Source: Elymus sibiricus (lineage: Eukaryota > Streptophyta > Magnoliopsida > Poales > Poaceae). From it: a stretch of DNA of 64,000 nucleotides. A program made the position numbers and the translations under genes. Under the pieces are notes generated by a model, which made no database searches, was not told where the DNA came from, and worked only from the letters and a program-made list of their open reading frames with translations. The stretch is taken from contig CM077670.1 of assembly GCA_039707655.1 (NCBI GenBank), positions 142,642,001-142,706,000 of the forward strand, read 5' to 3'. Of this stretch, positions 10,575 to 21,651 are shown one piece after another (positions within the stretch are counted from its first letter, which is position 1; every line of letters begins with the position of its first letter).

Positions 10575-10810
10575 ATACGTGCCACCACGCGTCCCGCGTG
10601 CCATGCGAGTAGGCGTGAGTTGATGGGACGCATGCGAGTAGTCCGCCGCGCAGGCAGACCGAGAGGCGTGCGAGTAGGTGTGTGAATCACTGAATTGACG
10701 GGAGGCGTGTTCGCTGCGCAATGTCATCGGGAGACATGCGAGCAGCTATGTGAAATGACGTTAGGCATGCGAGAAGTCCGCTGCGCAGGCTCACTGGGAG
10801 GCGAGCCAGC
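10575..10810. repeat. Imperfect short repeats around GCATGCGAGTAG
   Basis: At least six degenerate copies of an (A/G)(C/T)GCGAG(T/C/A)AG-type motif, several followed by TCCGC(T/C)GCGCAGGC, spaced ~30-60 bp. This is a small degenerate tandem array upstream of the promoter-like region. Confidence 0.5.
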
Positions 10811-10849
10811 CCTTTGACTGGTGCCCGCCTCGCTCCCACTACTCCATAT

Positions 10850-11000
10850 TAATGGGGCGCCCTAGCCGTTGGTTATAATAGGAGGCCGCACCCCCCCATT
10901 CTGGCTACATAAACAATCCTCTCTCTCCGCCTGCATCCTCGATGCTGTTCTCAGTCATCACCACCATCTCAAGTGTATCAAGATCTCAACGAAGCGCACC
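10850..11000 (+). promoter_or_regulatory. Plant promoter-like region and leader
   Basis: GGTTATAATAGG (about 10872) and CTACATAAACAATCC (about 10904) are TATA-like, followed by a CT-rich leader with CTCTCTCTCCGCC and a CA/TC-rich 5' UTR-like stretch up to the ATG at 11001. This is the only stretch of the left host segment that looks like a gene start. Confidence 0.4.
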
Positions 11001-11141
11001 ATGGGAGGGAGTGGGGATGCCAAGGCTGGTGAAGCATAGCACCGCGTGAAGCCGAGCACAGAGGTTGCCGTCATCGCGGACGAGGTCTCGCATGGGCAGC
11101 AGCACGGCCTTGATGTCAGTGCCAGATCTCTGCAAATATAA
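11001..11141 (+). pseudogene. Short broken first exon of an unrecognised gene
   Basis: ATG in a good plant context (CACCATGGGAGG) opens a frame of 46 codons ending TAA at 11139, with one internal TAG at 11037-11039. GC content is higher than in the AT-rich DNA that follows, as in many grass first exons. The deduced product has no domain that I recognise. It lies on the same strand as the zf-XS exon 19 kb downstream, from which it is separated by the large nested insertion, so the two may once have been one gene. That link is inference only. Confidence 0.3.
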
Positions 11142-11147
11142 TCCTCC

Positions 11148-11557
11148 ATCTAGGGTTAGTGATTAATTGATAGTTCCGTACAAATGATTTTTGCTATTAA
11201 TCCAACTAGGGTTAGTGTTTCTGCTAATAGTTCATAGCCAAATCTTGAGAATTGATTTTTAATGTCCTACATATATGTTTGTGCCAAAAAAAAATTCAGA
11301 TTGGTTTGATCATAGATGATTGTGCTATAAAAATCGAACCAAAATCTTGCTAATAACATGTCTAGGGTTAGCGATTAATTGTTTGTTCTGTGCAAATGAT
11401 ATTTGCTATTAATCCGACTAGGTTTAGTGTTTCTGCTAATATTTCGTAGCCAGATCTTGAGAATTGATTTTTAATGTCCTACATATATATCCTACAAATG
11501 GTTTTGAATGTACATAGATGATTGTGCTAAAAAAACCGAACCAAAATCTTTGGATCT
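11148..11557. repeat. Tandem duplication with 212 bp period
   Basis: Unit 1 starts at CTAGGGTTAG 11150 and unit 2 at 11362; both continue through GATTAATTG, ATTTGCTATTAATCC, CTTGAGAATTGATTTTTAATG and GATTGTGCTA blocks. Divergence of roughly one base in ten suggests an old duplication in a possible intron. 11558-11836 shows nothing else. Confidence 0.75.
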
Positions 11558-11841
11558 GTCTAGAATAATAGCCATCAAATCCTAATCCTACTTTACGGCA
11601 TGTAAATTTGTTTGATGCCAAAAGTTGGCATGCCTAATTTTGGCAGCTGCCAAATGTTGGCTAGAGATTGGTTGCATATACCAATTTTCATTGCCAATCT
11701 TAGAAATGTTGGCAACTTTTGATTTTGCCAAATATTGCTAGCAAACCAACAAGCCTCTTAATTTTGTTGCACTAAGTTGTGTGCTCTCAATTTATGCATG
11801 CTGAATTCGCATTATACTATGTTTCATAAACTCTGCCTGCC

Positions 11842-12719
11842 TATCGGAGTCTAGGATCTGCGTCCAAGAAACTTCTCCAAGAACTTAGGATTCGAACTCT
11901 GGGGGACTTTGCTTGGCAACCTACGACACGACGGACTCTATGGTGGGAGGACGACGGACTCACTGGCTCTCACCGGACACAAAGGGGACGTGCGAGCTAC
12001 CCAGGTTCAGGCCACCGTGCGGTGTAATACCCTACTCCTGCCTGTGTTGGATTGCTCAGTATGGAGAGCTTGTGGCTCGAAGTACACGAGGTGTGGGGGA
12101 GAATGGGTCGATCCCCTTACATGGAGGCTACCCTTCCCCTTTTGTAGTGCCTTGGTCCTCTTCCCCAAAAATATGAGCGGGAAAGGGTAGCCACAGGGTG
12201 GCAATTCAAAGGGGAACAGGTGCACAGGCTTATCCTGACTAAAGGTGGTCTCCGCCTCATAAAGTAGTCTTTGTGACACGCTGGTGGGCCTGGGGAGGAC
12301 CTCTGTCCTGGCGCGCTGATCCATCTTGATCTTCTATCACCAAAGAGGGGCTTGCTTTTGGAGAGGCAGATACTGCTGCTCCCTTATCACCAGAATGGAA
12401 ACTGGGGTCGGTCACGCCTCGCTGCCCTTATCCTGACAGCGGGTCGTCACCCATGTGCTGGGCGCGAAGCCCCGCGGATGACACCGCACGCCCTGCCTCA
12501 TGAGGAGGCCTCATGAGGGCAGCCTCGCGAGGCATCCTGGTGCTTGGCGGTCTCGGCAAGGCCTGGCCTGGCGGTGAGGGGCCTCGCGAGGCTAGCCCCT
12601 CACGAAGCGACCCCTCCTGGGCGGCGACGCCAGGGCCACCTTGCCTGGGCCGCCCCAAGCGCCTCTTCCTGGGCCAGTGGCAGACAGGCCGTGGTACCCT
12701 GGTTCCCACTGGGCCGACA
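11842..12719 (-). repeat. 3' LTR of the pol-deleted Tat-like element
   Basis: Aligns along its length with 29641-30515. The outer terminus reads TATCGG where the other LTR has TGTCGG, so the terminal TG has mutated to TA; the inner end is GGGCCGACA. It holds an extra ~17 bp near 12500 relative to its partner. Confidence 0.88.
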
Positions 12720-12741
12720 GTTGCCCCCGGGCCCCCAGCGC
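12720..12741 (-). other. Polypurine tract of the Tat-like element
   Basis: The minus strand reads GGGGGCCCGGGGGCAAC directly before the LTR start TGTCGG; G-rich and correctly placed for plus-strand priming. Confidence 0.5.
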
Positions 12742-12869
12742 GCGCGTCCCGCCCGTCGGGGACGAAGCGTTGCGGGGCCCATCGACCCGTCGGGCCCAGG
12801 GGCGATGCGTGGCGGCCTTTGTGGGCGCGGCGCCTCCACTTCCTGCGACGCCTCAATAACCGCCGCCTC

Positions 12870-12915
12870 GGTGATAAAACCTGCCCGCGCGGGGCGTGGG
12901 CATTTCATTGCTCCT
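12870..12915 (+). promoter_or_regulatory. Putative promoter of the antisense B3 gene
   Basis: GTGATAAAAC at 12871 is TATA-like; TTGCTCCTTCACTACG begins 34 bases later and could be the start site, followed by a CT-rich leader to the ATG at 13018. A similar ATAAAA...TTGCTC arrangement precedes the antisense gene of the second Tat element (36357, 36381). Confidence 0.4.
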
Positions 12916-13017
12916 TCACTACGCCCCCAGCCTGCCTTGTGACCAACTCCTCAGCTCCCCATTCCTCTCCAACTTCCATTCTCTCCGCCAATCTCTTTGC
13001 CCATCACCGCCGCGGCC

Positions 13018-13808
13018 ATGGCTCCCCCAAGGAAGCTCTCTGTGGCCGAGAAAGGGAAGAGGACGGTAGAGGAGGTGGAGCCGCCGAAGCCGGCGGCGGT
13101 GAGGGGTAGAGGCCGGGCCCATGGTTCGGCCACAGCGTTGAGGGTTCCTCCTTGGGGTCGGACGCGCTCCACGGCCGCCGGCGTGGAGGCCGGCCCCAGC
13201 ACCCGCAGAACGGGCGCGACTCGCGATCGCGGGCGTGGCACTGCTCGCGGGCGCGGAGGCCGCGGCAGCCGTGGCAGAGGCGGCCACGGCGGTTCCGCCG
13301 CTCTTCCCCCCAGGCGGGGAGGCACTCAGCGGAGGCAGCCCACGAGTTCATCGTGGACATGCACCGCTCGCCCTGCACCTGGCTTCGGCTCCCGGACTCT
13401 TTCGCGAGGGCGATGGAGGAGCGCGCGCCCCTGTGCCTGTGGCTGCAGGCGGACGGCTGCTGCAACGGCCCCTCCTAGGTGGCGGCGGAGTTCACCCCCT
13501 CCGGCTTCATGTTCTTGAAGCAGGGGTGGAAGTCCTTTGCCCTCGCCCAGGGCCTGAAGCAGGGGCACCTTCTCCACTTCAAGTATGACAGAGCTGCCAC
13601 CCTCTTCATGAAGATCTTTGGGGTTTCTGGCAGCCGCCTGGAGTGCTGTGCGGAGAGCGAAGACGGCAGCTACAGCGGCTCCTCCAGCGAGGATGGCAGC
13701 GACGAAAGTGCCTCCTCCCCCGATGGAAGCGGGAGTGACGACAGCTCCCCCCACGTCAAGGACGAGGACAAAGGACTTCCACCCCTGCTTGGCACGGGCG
13801 GTGCTTGA
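13018..13808 (+). pseudogene. Antisense B3-domain gene carried by the Tat-like element
   Basis: Read on the strand opposite to gag-pol. ATG 13018 lies in an optimal context (GCGGCCATGGCT). The N-terminal part is basic and Arg/Gly-rich (RGRG repeats). After a frameshift between about 13150 and 13330 the frame gives a plant B3 DNA-binding domain: an entry strand around TWLRLPDSFARAM, the CLWLQADG strand, then the diagnostic GFMFLKQGWKSFALAQGL followed by GHLLHFKYD and LFMKIFGV. One in-frame TAG (13476-13478) falls where B3 domains normally have Trp, fitting TGG to TAG. The C-terminus after the B3 domain is Ser/Asp/Glu-rich and ends at 13808. B3 domains bind DNA in plant transcription factors. 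It looks like a host-derived or long-held cargo gene, now broken. The B3 match is by eye. Confidence 0.7.
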
Positions 13809-14098
13809 TGCGGACTCTTGGGGATGATGGCGCTGCGGCCGGCCCTCTTTCTTCTTTTTCTTTTTCCTGCATTGGATCGATGTAGCCCCGTGGGGGAGTA
13901 AAAACATCTTGTATGGTACCATATGTCTATGTCTCCCGTGTTTTTGCTTTTTTCTTGAGACCCTTCTTTCCTTCTTATGCTGCCCTTGTGCCCTGCGTCG
14001 CTGGGACCCAGCCCCCGAGTTAGCTACAACCGTCATTGGTGTGCTTGGAGCATGCGCTCAGCAAGGCTAGAGGGTGTAGGGCTCTTGAGGACGGTAGG
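13809..14098. other. 3' flank of the antisense gene up to LARD A
   Basis: CT-rich and T-rich stretch (CTTTCTTCTTTTTC at about 13847) without an ORF. It ends in GTAGG (14094-14098), the left copy of the LARD A target duplication. Confidence 0.6.
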
Positions 14099-17000
14099 TG
14101 TCACGCCCAATATGCGATCCTATCCTCGAGGGACTCGGAGGCCCCACCAGGGATAGAAGCGCATATCGAAGACGCTTGCAAGGTGGATATCATTACATCG
14201 TACCATGTACATAACAGATGGGGATACACACAAATACATATAGTCATCACAGGAATACATCAATACATAGCAAACACCATACAGAAGAGCAGAATCCGAC
14301 TACGGATGAAACACAAACGAAAAACACGAACGACATCCACCCTGCTAGCCCAGGCTGCCGACCAGGAACCTATCCCAAGATCGACAAAGAAGAAGAAGCA
14401 GAAGAAGAACTCCAAAAGCAAACGCGCATCGCTCTCGCCTCAGATCATCGCTTTACCTGTACCTGCAGCTGTTCTTGTAGTAATCTGTGAGCCACGAGGA
14501 CTCAGCAATCCCATAACCATGGGTAGCAAGACTATCAAAGCTTAATGGGTATGGAAGGGTAAGGTGGTGAGGTTGCAGCAAGTGCCAAGCATTATATGGT
14601 GGCTAACTTACGAGTACAAGAATAAGAAGCGTAAACTACGCATAACGGTCGCAAACTAATAATGATCAAGAAGTGATCCTGAACACCTACTTACGAGTCA
14701 AACATAACCCCACCGTGTTCTCTTCTCGAACTTCCTCGAAAAGAGACGATCACGGTTACACACGCGGTTGGTGTATTTTAATTAGATTTAGTGTCAAGTT
14801 CTCTACAACCGGAGGTTATAAATTTCCAAGTCGCCACATAACCGTGGGCACGGCTTCGCGAAAGATTTAACCCTGCAGGGGTGCTCCAACTAGTCCATTA
14901 TAAATTGCCACACGCATCCGATGGAACATCCTCACACCATGATAACACGATGCTTACGATAAGAAATTCCGGTGGACAAGTCATTCGTAAAAGGTAAAAC
15001 TAAACCAGCAAGACCTCCCGACGTGTCGACGATCCCTATAGGACCCGCATATCTCGTTCTCAGGACACGGCGGATAAGCTACGCGTACAGGTGCCAAATA
15101 CCCCAAGTTGCCAAGGGGCGGCCCCGCACAGTGCTCTAGTTTTGGACCAGCACCATCAGCACTGGCCCACCTGTATTATGTGGAATTAAGAATCCTCGAG
15201 GTGATCAGCCCCTATGAATTAATTAATTAATTTCAATATTATTATGTTGGCAAATGTTAAAACCAATGTTGGGCCTTGCTGGAGAAGTTTATCCTAAAAC
15301 GAATGATCAGGGGTGTTCCCATATGCCCCACATGTGTTAGAAGCGCTCATCTAGGAACATAACACCGGTATTACGAAAACTTGGGCGGCATGAGTGGAAC
15401 AAAACACCAGGAAAAAGGCCGAGCCTTCCACCCATTACCAAGTATATATATGCATTAATTAAATAAGAGATATTGTGATATCCCATGAAATCCATGTCCC
15501 AACATGGAACAACCTGCAACTAGCAACGCTATAAGAAAGGGGCTGAGCAAAGCGGTAACATAGCCAAACAACGGTTTGCTGGGTAAGGATGGTTAGAGGC
15601 TGTATCATGGCATAAGGGAGGCTGATATGTATGTGGTAGGAAGCGCGACATAGCGATAGCAACGAGACAACTAGCAAGCAAAGATAGTAGGGATATCCAA
15701 GGTCATGATCATCTTGCCTGAAATCCCGCTAGGAAGAAGAACGAGTCCATGAAGAAGACGAACCAACGTAGTAGAACGAATCCTCACAATCACAATGAAA
15801 CCGGATCTATCGAGAAGAAGCACAACCGGAAAGAAGCAACGACATGGTAAACACACAAGCATAAACATGGCATGATGCACAATCAAATATGATGCATGAC
15901 AAGATTAAATGTTGTTAAACATGGCAAGGGATGAATCATAAGCAATCCATACAGCTAGGCAAGTTTAAATGAGGCTGGAAACACAAACAACAATTCCGGT
16001 ATCTCCCCATATGCAAATTTCGAAATTGGTACTGATCTGAATTAAACATAATGTTAAAGTTGTTAAACAGCAAGTTAACATGCACCATGATGATCTACCC
16101 ATTTTTCTACCCCATTTACATATAAAGTTTATTTAATTCGGAGCTACGGTTAGCTAGTTATGAAATAAATCATTTTAGCATGTCATTTAGCAATTTTTTA
16201 ATTCAATCAACAATTTTAATGTTGTTAATATGCATGAGGATGGCATTTCAAGTTGATGCAAATTTTATGAAAAAGGTGGAATAAAAGGACATGGAGCATT
16301 TGTCGCCATGGCGGAAAGAAATGTGTGCCACGGCAGCGATAACGGAAATGGTGCCACGGCAACATTCCGAGGATCCGGCAACTCGTTGAGATGCTGGTGC
16401 AAAAGAACAAGTGTGCGGATGTGCGGAACATGCAAGAGATGATGGGGTGATCCCGGTTACCGGGTCGTCACGCGACGGTGGCACGGCAAACAAGGAACAT
16501 GCATGAAACAATTCGGACACGGTGCAAGCACGAGCGTCTCAAACAACACATGCATCGTTCACGGGCGGTCATCTCGGCGGTTATACCTTCGAAGCGTAAA
16601 TTTTCGGAGCGGATGGAGTTCGAAGCGGCGTAGACAGAAGTAGTGGTACACGGCGACGGAGAGGAACTTGACGAATCCATGGTCCTCGCGGATCGTCGTT
16701 GAACTTGGTGATCCGATGCGGTAGTCGAACTTGGGGTTTCCGTGCGTAGAGGTACTTGGCGAAATCCATGGGAAACGGTAGTTACACACGGTGTAGACGT
16801 TTAGGGTCATCGTGTAGTCATACTCGGTGTCGGACAAGACGGTCTTGACGAAACCCGAGGGGGTACTTGGCGATCCAAATTGCTCCGGTGCGGGGAGGTT
16901 GCGTCCACGACAACAGCTCGGAGCCGGAGGTTACGTGTAGGACACGCAAGGAGGTGTGGGAGCTGCTGGTCTGGCGTCCAGCGGCAGCAGCATAAGAAGG

Positions 17001-18233
17001 CGGCCGGCTTGAGCAGGGGTCACCGAAGGCCGGCGAGAGGCGGAGCAGTGGCGCCATGGGCGAGCTCGGAGTAGGTGAGCAGCAGAGCAGCGACAGGGAG
17101 GCTCACGAGGAGCTCCTCTCCACGGGACAGCTCACAACGAAGGCAGGGGCGAGGGGTGGCGCGAGCGCGGGGAACGGCGTGGGTGGCGCGGTGGTTGAGC
17201 AGCAGAGCGATGCAGCGGGGCGGTCGGAGGGGTCGCCGGTGCTGGGAACACGGCGGCAGATGGGGCATGCGAGGAGGCTGGAAGAGCTACGGCTGGCTGC
17301 GGCCTCGGGCCTGAGGTCTGGAGGCGCGGGCGTGCTCGCGGCTGCGGGAGGCGACGAGGTCGGGCAGGGAGCGGGGCGTGGAGGCGCTGCGCTCGCCTGG
17401 CGGCGGGGTCGAGCGGGAGGCCTTGGGCGCTGGTGGCCTCCTCCTGGCGGCGCGAGGGAAGGAGATGGAGGGAGATGGGATCGAGACAGAGACTGGGGGT
17501 CGGGCTAGGGTTATGACGGGGGTTAGGTGGGCCTTAGTGGGCCGGCTGTAGGCCTGCGGCTAGGTCTAGCCTAGGTGGGGGCGGCGGCTGGGCCCAAGTG
17601 GCTCTCTGTCTCTCTCTAATTTCTTTACAGAAAACGTGCAAAGAAAGAAAACGATGGGTAGAGTTGGAATTCCAAAAAGAGAGATATTCTTCCGGAGACA
17701 GAAAAATATGGGGGATTTAATAAAAATGGTTGGCAAAAGTTTAGAAGATAAAAATTCTAATAAGTTTGAATAAAATTCAAACTATTTGAATTTGAAAGCA
17801 ATTTAGATGGAGACCAAATGAGATGAGATTTTAACTGGTAACCATACATGAATAGCATGATTTATGGGCAGGAGTTGAACATTTTTGGAGAAAGTAAAAT
17901 TGCAACTCAATTTTACCGAAAGGCTTTAAGGGAAGATTAAGAAGTTGAGTTGGACATGAAGGAAAGTTGAAGAATAGCGCAAATGTGTTATGGGTGATTC
18001 CAAGTTAATGGAATATTTTTAATATAGCTACCTAAATATTGGGAGGATATGTTATAAAGAGAAAACACCATGTGAATTCCCTCGATTTAAATGGATAAAG
18101 ATCCATGCAATTTATTAATTTGAGTTGCAAAATTTTAATGGCATGATGACATGATGCAATGGAAAATAAAATAAAATAGCTCAAACAATAAAATAATAAT
18201 AATTACGGAAGGTATCGGTCTCGGGGTGTCACA
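14099..18233 (-). repeat. 3' LTR of LARD A
   Basis: 4135 bp; aligns throughout with 21652-25799 with scattered substitutions and small indels. The GC-rich central part (about 16860-17520) yields several ORFs that overlap in different frames and are not genes. Confidence 0.88.
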
Positions 18234-18248
18234 ACACTCCCCCACTTA
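18234..18248 (-). other. Polypurine tract of LARD A
   Basis: AAGTGGGGGAGTGT on the minus strand immediately before the LTR start TGTGACA. Confidence 0.7.
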
Positions 18249-21200
18249 CAAGAGATCTCGCCCCGAGATCTAAGCATGAGAAGAGGAAGAGGAAAAAGGA
18301 AGAGGTAAAATAAAGTTGCTTCTTTGACAAACGAGTGAAACCAAAGAACCTTGAGAGGTTGCAAAGAGTTGAAGAATGGCTTGAGGAACAAGCAAGAATT
18401 TGAAACCACTCCGGTTAAAATGAGATGGACAAGGAATAAGGAAGAAAGAATTTGGACAGCACTCCGGTTAAATGGATAAGCAAGGAAAAGAACATGATCT
18501 TGGCGAAACGAGATAATGAGTCGAAAAGAGCAACATCTTAATGCCTCCGGAACAAAAGAATAGAAGCTAGATCATCGGAAAGAAAAGAACGGTGAAGAAA
18601 ATGACAACTTCTCTCACCATTGAATTTGAAAAGCATCCTTACAACGAAAGAATGAACGGTGTTGTTGGAAAATCAACAACGAAAAGAATATGTTTGTTGT
18701 GGGCTTATGGAAAACATTTCAAAATTATGAGGTGTCAACCGGCCACTAACGGAAACAATTGATTGCTTGAGATCTCGAAGAGATGAAAACCTCCTTCACC
18801 AAGAAGAGAAGGAGAAACTTGGAGCATTGATAAGCACCACAAATAGCAACAATCCTTAGGAAAATGCTTTAGGTGAAATCAATACCACGATAACTCCAAC
18901 GAAGAGGTTGATGGTTTTAAAATATCTCATTCTTGACAACTGTGAATCATGAAACATGAAGACAAATTGTCAAGAAGGACATAATACCACCTCAAAAGAT
19001 AAGGTAGAAAGAATTAGCACTTCGGAATGCAATATGAAGAATGCTTGAGCTCATCGGAGAACACTTCAAGAATGAATTAAATCCTTGACGAACCACCATG
19101 AAGAACTCCGGTAAACAAAAGGATGATAGAAACGAAGGTTGAAAAGAAGAAGATGAAGTCTTACAATGATTTAGATGGAGCTTCGCGATGAGATAACCGA
19201 GAAAACTTGGAACTCCGGAAAAGAAAGATGAATAGCTAGACCCGAGAATTTATTCATCAAGAACAAACTCTGGAAGAAGGAATTAAATCACCTCCATGAA
19301 ACAAGAATAAGAATTGTGATATGTCTATCCTTCATCAAAATAAATTGATGAAAAGCAATGGATTTGCATACTACTTATTCTTCTTGAAAAGATTGAACAA
19401 AGATATAGGACAAACTTGAAGAAGTCTTCAACGAATCACCGGTAGGATTTGTGGAAAGAACGAATTGATTGGTACGGTAACAAAGGAAGAGGAATGTTGA
19501 ACGAACCACCGTAAGAATTGAAAAGGAACGAAGAAAAGAGAACGAATCGCCGGGAAGAATTAGGAAATGGACAAAGATACTTGAGGGGATTTAGAAACAA
19601 AAGAACGAAGAGATCATGAGCTTATTAGAGAATACTTGAACGACGCACCAGAAGAATTTGAGAACTAGAGATGAGCGTGGAGAATGAATAATTCTTCTGA
19701 ATGACGGCCTCCGGAGAATCGAAATTGGAAAGAACTCATGAAATGCTCCTGATGGGTAAGCAAAGAATTTCTCACAATCGAAAACAACTGTGAGGATGGC
19801 ATGAAGCTAGAACCATGAATCTTCAAGAAAACGGATGAGAGAAATTCTTCTTTGGTCTTCCAATGCTGAGAATTACGACGCGAACCACCATGAAGAATTT
19901 ATGAGATACTCCGGAATAATGACGAATAGAAAGGTTGAGCCAAATTTGAAAAGAATTTGAGAGAGATCTTGGAGAGGCATATGACTGATGAAATCCATTC
20001 TTACGTCAAACTTTGAAAAATTTGAGAATAACTCCGGGAAAATTAGAAGAGTCAGGTAAGATACTGGGAAAAGACCTGTGGGTTAGGGCCCACTCAAAAG
20101 AAACACCGTTGGAACAACTGCTTGAAATAGACATTGAACCGGTTAGATTTAAATGGATTGGATGAGGTAACAACCTCGAACTAGCTCGAACGGATCTTGA
20201 ATGGAAACATGAATCTTTTGAGATAATTCTGCACTCCGGATATGAATAGAGAGAGCTGAATAAACAAGAGAGGCTTGGGTAAGAATTTCCAACATGGGAA
20301 AAAATATTTGAATTAATGAAAGGGAAATGATCAACACCGAAAGTTGAATTATGTCCATCGGAGAAGAAACGAGAACAAAGAATGATGAAGTTGTAGCTCC
20401 TAAGCATCTTCACGAGAAATCACCGGCTAAGAACATTGGAGGAAAGGAATGAAGAGACTTCTCATGAACAAAATGGATGCTTGATTGAGGTCTCTGGCTC
20501 CGTGAAGAAAAGGGTGGGAGGGTGGGAAAATAAAGACAACTTAGGATGGATGAAACGAACAAATCCTCAGGTTTCTCAATGGCGCTTGTATGGAATAACT
20601 TGAAGAGAAGCACGTCGGTTGAAAAGAATTTACATGAAGGATTAGCAATCCCATAGAAATATGAGAACACCGCTTAGGAAAGGTATGGAATCAACACTTG
20701 ATTTTGAAGCCACTCGAATACCACAACTCAAAACAAAACAAAGGATGTGGCTTGCAAAATAAGCCGGAACAAACATATGATAGAGATTTCATCCGAAGTT
20801 TTCGTGGTGGGGCCCACACGGGCTCGATCGTACAGCGACCATCATGTACAAGGTAGTGTACATGACTTACGAAACGTCCCCGAACCGTAGCAAAGCTATA
20901 AGGGCTCTTTAAGACACAACGAGACCCACTGTAAAAACGACCGTGAGCAGGCGGACCAATAGACGTCGAACCCCAATCTCATATCATGCATCTATCAGAA
21001 AAATATTCTAGGTAACTACTTGAATTCCCACCTAAGAACTCCCGAAACTTCTTGGTCATGCGATCAGGTTGCGGGTCCAGGAACCTACTCAGCAAACAAC
21101 AACCTAATCAGCTGCAACTGCATCCGCAAGCCTTAACACACAACCGAGAAAATCGCAAATTCGTCTACCTCAGACCTTCGAAAACACAGCGATACTAGTC

Positions 21201-21635
21201 ACGGTGGATCGTCCGAGCTATCTCCTCCAGTACTGGGGAAAAGTCACGGCACTATTTGCCACCACAAAAAGTATAGAAGCGTTTCGATGTCGGCGTCCTC
21301 TGGTATTCAGGAACTGAAACGATAGCGAATGTGACAAGAACACCTTGGAGCTCAACTCCCCGGGTCCAATCCATACGGTCAGGAGGCACCAAGACAGAAT
21401 TCCCGTCACAACGATATCATAATGATTCCAAAATACCCGCGTGATCCTAAAAAAAATTTGAGGGAGAAAATTAGTAGAATCAAAACACCTGCGTCACAAT
21501 TCCTCACCAGAGCAACGAAGGGGATAAGGAGTAAAAAGAATTCCTACTCTCCAATATATAGCTAGACTCAAAATAGTTTTCCTTCTAGATTCGCCAACGG
21601 TTCGATCAATCAAGGGGGCTCCTATGGTCGGTCAA
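18249..21635 (-). other. Non-coding internal domain of LARD A
   Basis: No ORF longer than about 135 codons and no retrotransposon protein motif in any frame. On the plus strand the sequence is purine-rich with recurrent ACTCCGG or CACCGG blocks followed by GAAGAA/GAATTTGA blocks every ~55-120 bp; the clearest adjacent pair is near 18400-18480. The whole domain is colinear with the internal domain of LARD B (55599-58937) in reverse orientation. Confidence 0.8.
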
Positions 21636-21648
21636 GGCTCTGATACCA
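21636..21648 (-). other. Primer binding site of LARD A, tRNA-Met
   Basis: TGGTATCAGAGCC on the minus strand, 3 bases inside the 5' LTR boundary; complementary to the initiator tRNA-Met 3' end. Confidence 0.85.
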
Positions 21649-21651
21649 ACT

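Noticed and set aside
12428..13465. Minus-strand and alternative-frame ORFs over the B3 cargo gene
   Set aside because: Shadow frames in GC-rich DNA; only the plus-strand frames show B3 motifs.
16818..17508. Several overlapping ORFs in the LARD A LTR (and 24308-25118)
   Set aside because: They overlap in several frames on both strands of a GC-rich LTR segment and differ between the two LTRs; no motifs.
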